In this document: in pieces, positions 24,321 to 34,232 of the stretch
Layout: each line of letters starts with the position of its first letter
How positions within the stretch are numbered: the first letter of the stretch is position 1
Source: Butyrivibrio sp.
GTDB lineage: Bacteria > Bacillota > Clostridia > Lachnospirales > Lachnospiraceae
NCBI GenBank assembly: GCA_017413105.1
Contig: JAFPVA010000302.1
Span: 1-64,000 of the forward strand
Direction of reading: 5' to 3'
DNA length: 64,000 nucleotides
Made by a program: the position numbers and the translations under genes
The notes under the pieces: generated by a model
Databases searched by the model: none
Told to the model about the DNA's origin: nothing
The model's input: the letters and a program-made list of their open reading frames with translations, nothing else

Positions 24321-27300
24321 TTAAGCCTCCTTTTCTTTTCTCTTGGAAAAAATGAACAATACAGCAAATACCGCTGTGAGAACTGCTGTTACTGAAATAG
24401 CTGCATAGTATGCGGTTCTCCACCATGTATTAAGCTTAACAACGTGTGTTGTGGCGTTGTATCTGTTCATAAGGTTACTGGAAGCGATTGCGTACAGTAC
24501 GTTGTGTGCTGACTCTTTTACTGCCTGCTGAGCCTTGGCATCGCCTGCAAATACGTCCTTGCTTATAACTGAGCCATCCACCTGGTTGGCAAATCTTGGG
24601 CTGTCAAGCGTAGTATCTGTATAGAAACCTGACATACCTCTTGTGTCATAGCAGGTTGCGCCTGATGTCAGAACTGAAGTATAAAGATTGAAATCATCAT
24701 AAATATCAGTTACGGCATAGCCCTTAAAGCCCCACTCGTTCTTGAGGATTTCAGTCATAAGGCCATAGCTTACAGTACACTCTACAGGTCCGATCTTGGA
24801 GAATGAGATCATAAGTCCTCTCATACCAGCATCTTCAGTCTCCGTATCGTACTTGGTTGCCTCGAATGCCACCTGATATGCACGGAGCTCAACTTCGCGG
24901 GCTCTCTGCTCTGTCATGAACGGAGCAACACCGGATCTGTTTGTCTCCTGATCGTTGAATGCATAGTGCTTTGGTGCTGCAATAAGGCCATAGTTAAGAG
25001 CTCCGATGGCAAATTCCATTGCAGTGTAGCCTGAAAGGATAGGATCTTCTGAATAGTACTCTCCATTACGTCCGTTGTAGGCATGACGATGTGTGTTAAG
25101 TCCGGGACCCCAGAGAATCGGGATGCCTGTAAACAGTGATTCAATTCCGATGAACTCGCCGAGAGTATATGAAAGCTCAGGGTTAAATGACGCTGCTGTA
25201 AGAGGGCTGCTTCCGAATACTTCAGGATGCCAGTTTCCGTTAGGATCATCGCTCTTAATGTTCCATGGAGCCTCTGTATCCTTGGAGGCATTTAAGTTTA
25301 CTGCAATACCGTTTCCTGCATTCTCAGTCATGTAGGTTTCAACTGTTCCGATTGATGATGCTCCGGGAATACTTGGGCCACCGAAGGTTGCAATGTACTG
25401 CGCTTCTTCAAGAGTCATCTTATCAAGAAGCTCATTCCACTTCTCATCGTCAAAATCTATTCCTGCCATCTCGTAGAACATAAGATCATTGTCCACGCCC
25501 CACTTGATTTCAGAAGTGTCATCATCTGTTTTGAGTTCATAGTACTTACCGTTTAGATAATCAATAAGTCCCTGATCTGTGAGTGTCATATCGCTGTAGG
25601 TCTTAGGATATGTACCCTCCCAGTCTGCACGGCTAAGATATGTTACTTCGCCGTTCTGGAAGTAGTTCCAGTCTGCGTAGTCAAGCTGATTAGAAATCTT
25701 TTCCCCTGTCTTGGAATAAGCAAAGGCTGTTCTTGAAAGTACATCCTCTGTAATCTCAGTCTGGAAAGCATACTCTGCGTTAGCTTCGCCAACAAGTTTA
25801 CCTGTGTCAACTCCCTGAGCAGCTAAGATGTTATTAAGGGCATCATGCGCTCCGTTACCAAATGCAAAGAAGTAGGTTCCAGGATCTACAATGTACGTTC
25901 CGTAGGTTCCGTCTCCATTGTCAAAAGAGCTGTCGTAGGTAGCGATGTACTGAAGGTCAACCGGAACTGATACAACTTCAGACTCGCCCGGCTGAAGGAG
26001 TGATGTCTTTCCGTAGTTAAGAAGAACTACTGCACTCTTTTCAATTCCGCCCTGCTCATAAGGAGCCTGACCATAGATCTGCACACTCTTTTTGCCTGCT
26101 ACATTTCCTGTATTTGTAACCTTTACATTAAAGGTTGCTGTAGCTGTTGTAACATCCCCGTCTTTAGAAACCTCAAACACAGGCTCGCCATCGTATTCCA
26201 TGTCAAAGGTTGTATAGGAAAGGCCATAGCCAAAGCCATAAGCTACCTCTGCGTCATAATCCCAGTTTCCGCTTGATGCGTAAGTTCCTGACTTGGAAGA
26301 AGCATTTCCCTGGCCAAGAACCGCATCATAATACCTGGTCTCATAGTATCTGTAGCCAACATAGATTCCCTCTGCCTCGATGATGTATTTATCACTGTTC
26401 TCTCTTGTAATAAGCTCAGAGTTCTTGTATGAGAAATTGCCCATGTTCTGCATGGCAGGAGCTGAAAGGTTATATGTAGGGAAAATATCTGCAAGGCCGC
26501 CTGAAGGACTTACCTTTCCGCTGAGGATATCTGCTACGCCAAGCATTCCGTAGGATCCGGGAGCTCCGATCCAGAGGATTGCATCGATATCCGCATCATC
26601 CTTAAGTTCTCCGATTTCAACTGCAGATGCACTGTTTACAAGAACGATGACCTTATCAGAGCACTCTTTTGCAAGAGCGATAGCATCTTTTTCATTTGTT
26701 GTAAGTGCAAGAGGTTCCTCTGCCCCAAGACCAGCTACGATTCCTCCCGGAAGATAATCTTCACTCTCAGCACTTGGTCTTCCAATCACTACAATCGCTG
26801 CATCTTTGTACTTTGCAAAGCTGTCCTTGTAGCTTGCATTTACAGATTCAATCTCTTTTACTGAAGGCTCTCCCGGATCGTACTCCTCTGAAGGACCTGC
26901 ATTCTCCGTATGAAGATAGGTCTCGTTAAGCTTTGTATAAATTGATGTCATGGTAGGATTTACCTTAAAGCCTGCACCATCAAACTCAAATTCGTCTCCT
27001 GACCATCCATCTGTTGTATAGCCTCTCTCCACCTGACCTGTTGCCCAGTTCTGTGAAAGAGATGTTGTGATATGATTGGCAAAATCAGTCACATTATTCT
27101 GAAGTGCCTCATCAAGATTTATGAAACCGCCACAAGCCTTTACACCAAAGCTTGAGCCAAGAATCGGAACCTGAGATCTGATTCCGAAAAGTGTTACGTT
27201 TGAACCGCTGCTAAGTGGCAGAACTCCGTTGTTCTTAAGAAGTACTGTACCCTCTGCAGCCTGCTGCCTGTTAAGATCGATTGCTGCCTGAATAAGTGCA

Positions 27301-27521
27301 TGGGAATTGCCCGTCCCATCCTCATTAAGCAGATTTGCCGGCGGTGTGAACTTGTCGTACACAGCTTCCTTGTCATCTGTTACCATCATTTCGCTCTGGG
27401 TTCCAAGGGCAGTGTCGATAGTTGATGCAAATGACTCAAGTGTGTTTCCAACTATACAGGAAACAGATAGCATGAATGTCGTAACAGCTGCCATGCCCCT
27501 AAAAAAGCCTGTCTTTTTCAA
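24321..27521 (-). CDS. GH3 beta-glucosidase, domain-permuted, extracellular and membrane-anchored
   Basis: 1066 residues. A signal peptide occupies about 1-32 and a C-terminal TM about 1033-1056 (a hydrophobic AVLTAVFAVLFIF run) with a basic tail. Domain order is reversed relative to common GH3 enzymes. The alpha/beta sandwich comes first (GTVLLKNNGVLPL near residue 95; FGYGLSYTTF near 430), then FnIII-like, then the TIM-type barrel (about 690-1000) with GLNTHRHAYNGRNGEYYSED, APKHYAFNDQETNRSG and the nucleophile Asp in KGYAVTDIYDDF. The usual W.. after the nucleophile is replaced by I-Y. The start codon is TTG with AGGAGG 8 nt upstream. It follows the GPH transporter gene and would cleave oligosaccharides outside the cell for import. 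Confidence 0.9.
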   Translation of the reverse strand: MKKTGFFRGMAAVTTFMLSVSCIVGNTLESFASTIDTALGTQSEMMVTDDKEAVYDKFTPPANLLNEDGTGNSHALIQAAIDLNRQQAAEGTVLLKNNGVLPLSSGSNVTLFGIRSQVPILGSSFGVKACGGFINLDEALQNNVTDFANHITTSLSQNWATGQVERGYTTDGWSGDEFEFDGAGFKVNPTMTSIYTKLNETYLHTENAGPSEEYDPGEPSVKEIESVNASYKDSFAKYKDAAIVVIGRPSAESEDYLPGGIVAGLGAEEPLALTTNEKDAIALAKECSDKVIVLVNSASAVEIGELKDDADIDAILWIGAPGSYGMLGVADILSGKVSPSGGLADIFPTYNLSAPAMQNMGNFSYKNSELITRENSDKYIIEAEGIYVGYRYYETRYYDAVLGQGNASSKSGTYASSGNWDYDAEVAYGFGYGLSYTTFDMEYDGEPVFEVSKDGDVTTATATFNVKVTNTGNVAGKKSVQIYGQAPYEQGGIEKSAVVLLNYGKTSLLQPGESEVVSVPVDLQYIATYDSSFDNGDGTYGTYIVDPGTYFFAFGNGAHDALNNILAAQGVDTGKLVGEANAEYAFQTEITEDVLSRTAFAYSKTGEKISNQLDYADWNYFQNGEVTYLSRADWEGTYPKTYSDMTLTDQGLIDYLNGKYYELKTDDDTSEIKWGVDNDLMFYEMAGIDFDDEKWNELLDKMTLEEAQYIATFGGPSIPGASSIGTVETYMTENAGNGIAVNLNASKDTEAPWNIKSDDPNGNWHPEVFGSSPLTAASFNPELSYTLGEFIGIESLFTGIPILWGPGLNTHRHAYNGRNGEYYSEDPILSGYTAMEFAIGALNYGLIAAPKHYAFNDQETNRSGVAPFMTEQRAREVELRAYQVAFEATKYDTETEDAGMRGLMISFSKIGPVECTVSYGLMTEILKNEWGFKGYAVTDIYDDFNLYTSVLTSGATCYDTRGMSGFYTDTTLDSPRFANQVDGSVISKDVFAGDAKAQQAVKESAHNVLYAIASSNLMNRYNATTHVVKLNTWWRTAYYAAISVTAVLTAVFAVLFIFSKRKEKEA

Positions 27522-27558
27522 TGTTTTTTCCTCCTGGTATTTTTAATACTCTTCCTTC

Positions 27559-29091
27559 TCATTTGTACTGTTCCATTGCCTGTTCAATACTCATACCTTC
27601 TGCGATGGCTGCTTTACGCTTCCTGTTGACCTCCTGGATCTTCTTCATCTCATCCCCTGTTAAGATGTAACCCTTCATCGCAATAATTGTGATTATCCAG
27701 GCGATCATTGGTACTATGCAAAAAAGTATGATAACAACTGTGTTCATCCCCGGTGCAAAGGGAGTCTCCGCAGTTGGAAGAGACTTGATTCCTATGAGAC
27801 TTACCGCAATACCTACAACTGTCGCTGATAATGAAGAAACCAGCTTATCAACCAATGAAAAGAGGGTTCCCATAATTCCGGGTATGTATTTACCGGATCT
27901 GTAGGTCTCGTAGTCCGAACAGTCTGCAACCATTGGAATAGGCATATCTGCTGTGGAATAATAAGCGCCATAGCCAACTCCAAAGAATAAAACAAAAAGA
28001 ACTGTATAAAGATTTATGCTTAATTTTCCGTTTGATAAAAGAACCAGATTAAGTCCCGGAACTCCGCTCTTCCAAGCAAGAAGCAGCGCCAAAACTCCAA
28101 CGTAACAGATAAGTGCGATTGATACGTAGCGAAGAAGTGATGCTCTCTGTCCCTTCTTCTGGCTGGTCCTTACAGTCAGTACAAAGAACGGAACCGAAAA
28201 TACATATCCGACTATCATCATCGGAAGATATAAACCGTCATAGTTCCCCATCATGCAACCATAGAGCATACACAAAACTGTTGTGTTAGTGGCTATGGAA
28301 AGAGCAAGCTTGCAACCGGCTCCGGCAATCATAAGCCTCTTCATTGGGCTGTTATTTTTTATGATCTCGATATATTCCGAAATCTTTACCTTCTCCTGCT
28401 TATCTCCGCCGATGCCGAAATACTTGGGCTGGTCTTTTTCCCAGATTCCGATTATGGCAAGGGCCGTAAGAAGTATTGATACCGTGATTCCAATAGGTGT
28501 CAGCACCTGATAAAACTCTGCCTTAGAGTAATCAGCAACATTTGCTCTGATGATAGGCGCAAGGAACTGCATAACTCCCATGCCTGCAAGAGATCCTACA
28601 GTATTAAAAATGGTAAAAAGAGGTCTCTGCTTCGGATCCGAGGTAAGAACCGTCTGCCCCGCTCTTGTGCAGGATGTCTGGAATGTATAGCCGATAACCC
28701 AGATGGCATAAAGTCCAACAAAAGCTGCATATCTGAAAGCCATCATGGAATCCGGAATCCTTGGAGTAATGATATACATGGTGATAATGCTGAGCGCCAT
28801 AATAAGATTTCCTATAACCATGAAGGGTCTGAACTTACCAAATCTTCCATTGGTCCTATCCATCAGTGCTCCTATGATTGGGTCGGTAAAAGCGTCAAAC
28901 ACACGCATTCCCGTAACCATTACTGAAGCAAACAAAACGCCAAGCCCCAGTACATTGGAGCCAAAGGTCGCTATGTACGCAAGAACAAGCACATAATAGA
29001 CATTTGTCGCTCCGTTATTTAGTGGGAAAAGAACAAGCTGATAGAGCTTTGCTCTGTTTATCCCATCGTTTTTCACATTTGTTTCTCCCAT
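27559..29091 (-). CDS. GPH-family (MFS_2) sugar:cation symporter
   Basis: 510 residues with about 12 TMs. The N-terminal KLYQLVLFPLNNGATNVYYV, the DAFTDPIIGALMDRTNGRFGKFRPF loop after TM2 (the most conserved GPH element: D.f.DP..G...D....r.G..rp), and YSTADMPIPMVADCSDYE in the second half identify the glycoside-pentoside-hexuronide family. I took the ATG at 29091 because GGGAG lies 8 nt upstream; the open frame reaches a TTG at 29106. It sits between a GH2 and an anchored GH3, so the substrate is probably a beta-linked disaccharide or short oligosaccharide, but the sequence does not tell which. It is co-transcribed with the GH2 gene (gap about 68 bp). Confidence 0.9.
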   Translation of the reverse strand: MGETNVKNDGINRAKLYQLVLFPLNNGATNVYYVLVLAYIATFGSNVLGLGVLFASVMVTGMRVFDAFTDPIIGALMDRTNGRFGKFRPFMVIGNLIMALSIITMYIITPRIPDSMMAFRYAAFVGLYAIWVIGYTFQTSCTRAGQTVLTSDPKQRPLFTIFNTVGSLAGMGVMQFLAPIIRANVADYSKAEFYQVLTPIGITVSILLTALAIIGIWEKDQPKYFGIGGDKQEKVKISEYIEIIKNNSPMKRLMIAGAGCKLALSIATNTTVLCMLYGCMMGNYDGLYLPMMIVGYVFSVPFFVLTVRTSQKKGQRASLLRYVSIALICYVGVLALLLAWKSGVPGLNLVLLSNGKLSINLYTVLFVLFFGVGYGAYYSTADMPIPMVADCSDYETYRSGKYIPGIMGTLFSLVDKLVSSLSATVVGIAVSLIGIKSLPTAETPFAPGMNTVVIILFCIVPMIAWIITIIAMKGYILTGDEMKKIQEVNRKRKAAIAEGMSIEQAMEQYK

Positions 29092-29159
29092 AACACGATC
29101 TCCCAAAACTTATATATTTTTATCTATCTCTGCCCCTCAGATTGCTTCAGTCTGCAGGC

Positions 29160-31112
29160 TTATTTCGTCCAGTTGGCACCCTTGTCTCCTGATTCTTTCA
29201 GGGTGTACGCGGGATTTGCTCTTGAAACCTTTCTAAACACTGCTTCATCACTAAAGGCTCCGCTTACTGCTTTGAAGGTGCTTTCCTTATCAAGCCTTAC
29301 TTTGAATTCAAATACGTGCTGTCCATGCTTTGTCTCAAGCTTGTTGCCATCCTTGTAAAGCGTTACCTCATTCTGGTTTGAGTAGACCTTGATCTTGATC
29401 TTTCCAGAGGTCCTGTCCTTAAATCTCTTTGATGCGATATATACGAAAGGTTCCTTACTCCACCAGGCTTTATACAGGTAGAAGCTGTCTTTTTTTACCT
29501 TTCTGTCAAAAGTAACAAGGCCCTTATGATTCATTCCCGGCTCACCGCCCTGATTCCTTGCATCTGCAGCAAAATCGAACATATTCCACACATGAGTTGC
29601 CCACATGAAAGGGTTTCTTTCGAAACATCTGAGCATATACTCGTGGTAGATTGCCTGATACTCCTCGGTGTGGTCTCCTCTTCTTGGATGTTCTGAATGG
29701 AGATTTGGCATGCCCTCGCAGCCGTATTCCGAATACCCAAGACTTCTGTCCGGATAGACCATGTGGAAAAATCTCATCCAGATATCATTCAGGAAAAGAC
29801 CGGGAACATACCAGCCAAGGTAAAGATTCCAGCTGACTGTATCTGTAATGTGAGCCACCTTATTAAAAGGCCCGCACATTGCGTAACATGCAAGGGTTGT
29901 AAATCTTGTCTTATCCATCTCATGGCACAGGTCATTTAACTGCCTGTGGTTGTCCAGCATGTCTGCCTTATCCTTAGTGGAAATAGTGATCTCATTGGAG
30001 ATGCCCCAGCAGACTATCGATGGATGGTTGTAATTTTGTATGATCAGCTCTTTCATCTGGCTTATGGTATTAGCCCTGCCTTCAGGCATATGCTCTGAGA
30101 TATAAGGAATCTCAGCCCAGACGATCATTCCTCTTTCATCGCACAGATCATAAAAAGCCTGGCTGTGCTGATAGTGGGCAAGTCTTATGGTATTGGCACC
30201 CATCTCGCAGATAAGGTCCATGTCCTCTTTGTGCATTTCTGCTGTGATGGCGTTACCAATGCCCTTTCTGTCCTGATGCCTGCTGACGCCGTGAAGGGCA
30301 TAACTCCTGCCGTTTAAGTAAAATCCGGTCTTGGGATGATAGTGGAAATCCCTTACTCCGAATCTGGTCGCAGCCTCATCAACCACTTCTCCGTCAATGA
30401 CGAGCTCTGCCTTTAAACTGTACAAATAAGGACTATCAATTCCGTCCCACAGGTTCACTTCCTGAATGCAGGTATCAAGCCACGCTTCTGTTATCGCTCT
30501 GCCTGCAGTCTGGGTGATTATTTCTTTTCCCTGAGCATCATAAATAGTCACCTTAACATCACCCTTGTTTGTGTTAAGCCACATATTTACATGTACGTCG
30601 GCTTTCTTGTACCCTTCTATCGGACGGGCTGTAACCTGCAGGCCTCTTCCTCCGAAGTGGTCAAGATCAAATCTTTCTTTATTAACTACTATCAGCCTTA
30701 CATCTCTGTATATTCCGCCGTAGAAGGTAAAATCGGCCTTCTGGGGATACACTTTTGTATTAGGTCTGTTATCAACATTTACCTTTAGGAGATTTGTGCC
30801 TTCCGTAAGTAACGCAGTAATATTTGCTCTGAAGGTCGAGTAGCCGCCTTCATGCCTTATAACCTTGTTGGAATTCAGATAGACGTCGCACTCTGAATTA
30901 ACACCGTCAAATTCGATATACACATCCTCTTTTTCCTTATCAAAAGATGGGCACTCAAATTCCTTCTCATATCTGGCAAGAGTCCTTAGGTAATCATTTC
31001 CACCATCCTGACCGTCAACGTTGTTCCAGGTATGGGGAATATTGACTATCTCACAGTCTCTTTTTTCTAAAAAGAACTTCCAATCGTTGTTAATGTTGTA
31101 GAACTTTTTCAT
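29160..31112 (-). CDS. GH2 glycosidase (beta-galactosidase/beta-glucuronidase type), cytoplasmic
   Basis: 650 residues, no signal peptide. The N-terminal jelly-roll contains VNIPHTWNNVDGQDGG and FDGVNSECDVYLNSN; an Ig-like domain follows; the TIM barrel has LHGVSRHQDRKGIGNA, the acid/base Glu in VCWGISNE (about residue 393) and the nucleophile Glu in LGYSEYGCEG (about 476). The compact length and the SEYG nucleophile motif fit bacterial GH2 beta-galactosidases, but specificity is not certain. The ATG at 31112 is favoured (GGAG 7 nt upstream) over the GTG one codon earlier. First gene of the GH2-GPH-GH3-TM cluster and divergent from the LytTR/GHKL pair, which may control it. A weak promoter TTGAAG-18-TAATAT lies upstream. 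Confidence 0.9.
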   Translation of the reverse strand: MKKFYNINNDWKFFLEKRDCEIVNIPHTWNNVDGQDGGNDYLRTLARYEKEFECPSFDKEKEDVYIEFDGVNSECDVYLNSNKVIRHEGGYSTFRANITALLTEGTNLLKVNVDNRPNTKVYPQKADFTFYGGIYRDVRLIVVNKERFDLDHFGGRGLQVTARPIEGYKKADVHVNMWLNTNKGDVKVTIYDAQGKEIITQTAGRAITEAWLDTCIQEVNLWDGIDSPYLYSLKAELVIDGEVVDEAATRFGVRDFHYHPKTGFYLNGRSYALHGVSRHQDRKGIGNAITAEMHKEDMDLICEMGANTIRLAHYQHSQAFYDLCDERGMIVWAEIPYISEHMPEGRANTISQMKELIIQNYNHPSIVCWGISNEITISTKDKADMLDNHRQLNDLCHEMDKTRFTTLACYAMCGPFNKVAHITDTVSWNLYLGWYVPGLFLNDIWMRFFHMVYPDRSLGYSEYGCEGMPNLHSEHPRRGDHTEEYQAIYHEYMLRCFERNPFMWATHVWNMFDFAADARNQGGEPGMNHKGLVTFDRKVKKDSFYLYKAWWSKEPFVYIASKRFKDRTSGKIKIKVYSNQNEVTLYKDGNKLETKHGQHVFEFKVRLDKESTFKAVSGAFSDEAVFRKVSRANPAYTLKESGDKGANWTK

Positions 31113-31201
31113 CACACATCTCCTTTATATGTCCAAATATTACAAAATTCGTTAATGTAACTTCAATCAAGGTGGAATAATCTGCATCTTTTACAACGTA
31201 A

Positions 31202-31237
31202 TTTACATTGCCCATTCATGTGGGGTACAATAAGCCT
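31202..31237 (+). promoter_or_regulatory. Sigma-A-like promoter abutting the LytTR start codon
   Basis: TTTACA at 31202-31207, an 18-bp spacer, and TACAAT at 31226-31231. Transcription would be expected to start about 7 bp later, at the ATG at 31238 itself, implying a leaderless transcript. No Shine-Dalgarno is properly spaced before that ATG (only GGGG 12 nt away, inside the promoter spacer). Confidence 0.6.
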
Positions 31238-31951
31238 ATGAAACAATTACGTGTAGCTATAATTGAAGACGATAAAGAATACTCATCCTTCCTTTCGGAG
31301 TGCCTTAATAGATACGGCTCTGAGAAAGGGTTTTCTTTTAGTACCCAGATTTACACCAAGGCGGAGAGCTTTTTAGACAACTATAAAAAAGCTGTAGATA
31401 TAGTGTTTATGGATGTAGATCTCGGAAAGGGATTTTTAAACGGCATGGATGCTGCCAGGAAGCTTCGAAATATCGATGATACGGTCCTTTTGTTCTTTGT
31501 GACCAATATGCCCCAGTTTGCACCGGAGGGCTACAGTGTAAATGCCCTTGATTACTGCCTTAAGCCGATCAACTACAGTAATCTCTCAGTCAAACTAGAC
31601 CGGGCGGTAAAGGTTCTTTCAACAAGAAGCGGGCAGCCCGTCAAGATAAAAGACAAGGAGGGAACCCGCATAGTTTCTTCAAATGACATCATGTATATTG
31701 ATGTTATGGGACATGACCTTATGTTCCACACCACAAGTGGTGTTATCGATTCCTACGGAGGGCTTTCGGAAAGAGAAAATGAGTTGTCAGACAGGGGCTT
31801 TGCAAGGTGCAGTGCCTCAGCCCTGGTGAATCTTTCCTATGTGACGGGTCTTTACGGAGATGAAATTGCTGTTGGAAATGAACGGATTAAAATAGGTCGT
31901 TCCAAGAAAAAGCAGTTCATGGAGCGCCTAAATATGTTCCTTGGAGGATAA
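31238..31951 (+). CDS. LytTR-family response regulator
   Basis: 237 residues from the ATG at 31238 (a TTG at 31208 is in frame but unsupported). The receiver domain (about 3-120) has acidic IIEDD, phospho-Asp in DIVFMDVDLG (about residue 56) and Lys in DYCLKPINY. The C-terminal LytTR DNA-binding domain (about 135-235) shows NDIMYIDVMGHDLMFHT and RCSASALVNLSYVTG. It is co-transcribed with the GHKL kinase, whose Shine-Dalgarno sits in its last codons. It is divergent from the GH2-GPH-GH3 cluster, which is a plausible target. AgrA/LytR-type regulators bind paired 9-bp repeats; I did not find a clear pair here. Confidence 0.92.
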   Translation: MKQLRVAIIEDDKEYSSFLSECLNRYGSEKGFSFSTQIYTKAESFLDNYKKAVDIVFMDVDLGKGFLNGMDAARKLRNIDDTVLLFFVTNMPQFAPEGYSVNALDYCLKPINYSNLSVKLDRAVKVLSTRSGQPVKIKDKEGTRIVSSNDIMYIDVMGHDLMFHTTSGVIDSYGGLSERENELSDRGFARCSASALVNLSYVTGLYGDEIAVGNERIKIGRSKKKQFMERLNMFLGG

Positions 31952-31952
31952 A

Positions 31953-33251
31953 ATGACTGACTTTACCAGTTTTCTTGATTCACAGAGAGCTATTGCTTAT
32001 TTTCTGGAAATCTTTATCGCAGAATTTCTTTTTATGCATTCTTTCAAGAAGCGCAGTCACTTCGTAGTGAGGCTGATTGCGCTTTTAGTTGTCGTAATTC
32101 CTTTAATGACAACCGTTAATCTGTATCAAAACACCTCTACCCCAAGTCGCCTTCTTCACCTTATTATTGTTATCTCTGCCAGTATTCTTGGTATGCTTTT
32201 TCTTTATGACTATTCACCTTTATCAATCGCTTCTTCCTGCATAGCAGGTGTGGCGACACAGCACATAGCCAATAAAACTCTGACACTGATCATTCTTATC
32301 CCAAGCCTTCACAGCATAATATTGCATTCTTACATAACCTATATACTGGCAGATATCATCGTATCTGCCATAGTCTATGCCATCACCTATTATCTTGTTG
32401 CCAGGAATTATTCCCCGCAAAAGAGCTCCATGCGCCTAAACGTTATTTCTTTTGTCATAATCATTACCTGCATCGGTGTAAACAGACTTGTTGTGGACTA
32501 CGAAACAGGTGATGTTCACTCAACTATCGCCTCCTGCATCTACGCCATCATCTGCTGCGTACTGGCACTGGCAATACAGCTCTATCTCTATAAATGGCAG
32601 CAGCAACAGACGGAAGGCCAGGTCATAAAAGAGCTCCTTACCGCATCAGAGAAGCAATATGAACAGTGGAAGGCCATGGTGGAATTCATCAGCATCCAGA
32701 CCCATGACCTCAAGCATATGATTGACAGGATTCAGCGCCTTGCAGAAAAAGAAAACGTATCTATTCCCGACCTTGAGCCTATACGCGAATCAATTTCCGG
32801 CTTCTCGCCTCTTGTAAAGACCGGCAATGATGTCCTTGATGTCCTTCTTCGCAATATGAGCACCCTGTGTCTTAGGCAGAATATACGCTTTAACTGCGTA
32901 AGCTACACTGACTGCCTTGGCTTGTATGACAGTATGTCTCTATATTTTCTTTTTGCAAATGCAATAGACAACGCCCGATCTGCAGCCGATAAGGTCACAG
33001 ACCCCGGCAAAAGACTCATCGACGTTAGTCTAAAGCAGTTCGGGGATTCTGTTATCATTCATATCTGGAATTACTATGAAGGAAAGATTGAATTTGAAAA
33101 TGATCTTCCTGTAAGAGCCGTAGACGATAACGGAAACGGCTACGGAATAAAGAGCATAAAAATGCTTGTAGATAAATTTGAAGGTGCCATTAATACAAAA
33201 ACGGAGAATGATATTTTTCATCTAAATATCATTCTCCCGCTTAAGCATTAG
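31953..33251 (+). CDS. GHKL sensor histidine kinase (AgrC/LytS-like)
   Basis: 432 residues. The ATG at 31953 has GGAGG (31943-31947) upstream and starts 1 bp past the regulator's stop. About six TMs fill residues 1-205. The cytoplasmic part has the phospho-acceptor His in IQTHDLKHMIDRI (about 255), the N box LFANAIDNA and the G box DDNGNGYGIKSIKML. These are the features of the HPK10/AgrC class, which often sense peptides or small ligands through the membrane domain. No signal-peptide gene is visible nearby. A REP-like unit and a weak terminator follow. Confidence 0.92.
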   Translation: MTDFTSFLDSQRAIAYFLEIFIAEFLFMHSFKKRSHFVVRLIALLVVVIPLMTTVNLYQNTSTPSRLLHLIIVISASILGMLFLYDYSPLSIASSCIAGVATQHIANKTLTLIILIPSLHSIILHSYITYILADIIVSAIVYAITYYLVARNYSPQKSSMRLNVISFVIIITCIGVNRLVVDYETGDVHSTIASCIYAIICCVLALAIQLYLYKWQQQQTEGQVIKELLTASEKQYEQWKAMVEFISIQTHDLKHMIDRIQRLAEKENVSIPDLEPIRESISGFSPLVKTGNDVLDVLLRNMSTLCLRQNIRFNCVSYTDCLGLYDSMSLYFLFANAIDNARSAADKVTDPGKRLIDVSLKQFGDSVIIHIWNYYEGKIEFENDLPVRAVDDNGNGYGIKSIKMLVDKFEGAINTKTENDIFHLNIILPLKH

Positions 33252-33256
33252 CCAGG

Positions 33257-33285
33257 TGGAACGAGGGGACGGTTCCTGCGTTCCA
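33257..33285. repeat. Single REP-like 29-bp unit
   Basis: A complete unit (TGGAACG...GGGGACGGTTC...CGTTCCA) begins 6 bp after the GHKL kinase stop, in the same orientation as the 18424 cluster. Confidence 0.85.
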
Positions 33286-33314
33286 CTAAGAGAATCATAG
33301 CGACACTAAGAGCC

Positions 33315-33338
33315 AGGTATCTCCTGTACCTTTTTTTT
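33315..33338 (+). terminator. Weak intrinsic terminator after LytTR/GHKL pair
   Basis: AGGTA / TACCT 5-bp stem with a 7-nt loop followed by eight T (33331-33338) on the plus strand. The short stem is offset by the good U-tract. Confidence 0.55.
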
Positions 33339-33362
33339 CATACACTTCCTCCTTATAAGATT

Positions 33363-34139
33363 TTATTTATCCTTCGACTTCGTGATAGCCTCTATCGACT
33401 TACTATCCAGCGTCAGCACGTTAGCCGAAAAAATAGTTTTGACCATCCACACAAGGAACACAAAAACCAGCGCAGGTACTACGCAGCTGGTAACGATCAT
33501 AACTGCCAGCGACTCTAAAAGACTGCTTACAAAAGATGTAATCTTATCTATAGTATTATTGGTAATGGTAGTAAAATCACTAAAGATTCCCGAATCAGAA
33601 TCCCCTTCAATTTCCAGTTCGTTGTACTCGGTGATAGTCTCAGTTACCTTATCAGACTGGGTCTGATAAATCTTGTCCGACAGAACCACACTTGCAGGAA
33701 CAATAAGGAAGATCACCATGCCGATAAGTGCCAGTTTTCCCGCGATGGTTCTGGCATTTTTGTTATCAAAAGCCACATACCAGCAAAGGAAAAGACACGC
33801 TGCAGGAATCAGGATTCCAAAAGTAATAAAGCCTGAAAGTGTTATCAAAAACTTCTCAAGATGCAGCGCACTCAGCACCAAAAGAAAGTACTTTGCAAGT
33901 TCTGCCAGCTGTTCTGCCAAAGGAGTGCACATATCTCCCGGAAGAAGTGACAAGGTTGCTGAAGTTGCCGCAGCTCCCGCAGATAAAGTCATTACTGAGG
34001 TTATCTTGTCCTCTGTCTGCTCGATGGAATGCGGGTGCGTTGCTGCGCTAGCCGCCCAGGGCGCAATTTTGGTAAAAGAAATAACGGCAAAAAGAAGTAT
34101 TAAACTTATGAGTGCAGCTTTCCTAAGATTCAATTTCAT
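33363..34139 (-). CDS. Unknown exported/membrane protein, about four TMs
   Basis: 258 residues. A hydrophobic N-terminal segment at about 9-32 (signal anchor or signal peptide ending near ASAATHP), a second hydrophobic region at about 95-122, a third at about 132-152, a soluble loop at about 155-200 and a C-terminal TM at about 208-236. The polar N-terminal loop is Thr/Ser/Ala-rich. No family recognised. An AAGGAG site precedes the ATG. It is the last gene behind the DUF4230 and K+ channel genes (gap 93 bp), so it is probably part of the same transcript. Confidence 0.75.
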   Translation of the reverse strand: MKLNLRKAALISLILLFAVISFTKIAPWAASAATHPHSIEQTEDKITSVMTLSAGAAATSATLSLLPGDMCTPLAEQLAELAKYFLLVLSALHLEKFLITLSGFITFGILIPAACLFLCWYVAFDNKNARTIAGKLALIGMVIFLIVPASVVLSDKIYQTQSDKVTETITEYNELEIEGDSDSGIFSDFTTITNNTIDKITSFVSSLLESLAVMIVTSCVVPALVFVFLVWMVKTIFSANVLTLDSKSIEAITKSKDK

Positions 34140-34232
34140 AATCTATTCTCCTTGGATCTTGATCCATATTTTCATGCTTCAACGCCGGGCTTCCATGAAT
34201 CGTATCTTCTTTTCATATCACAATTCCAGCCA

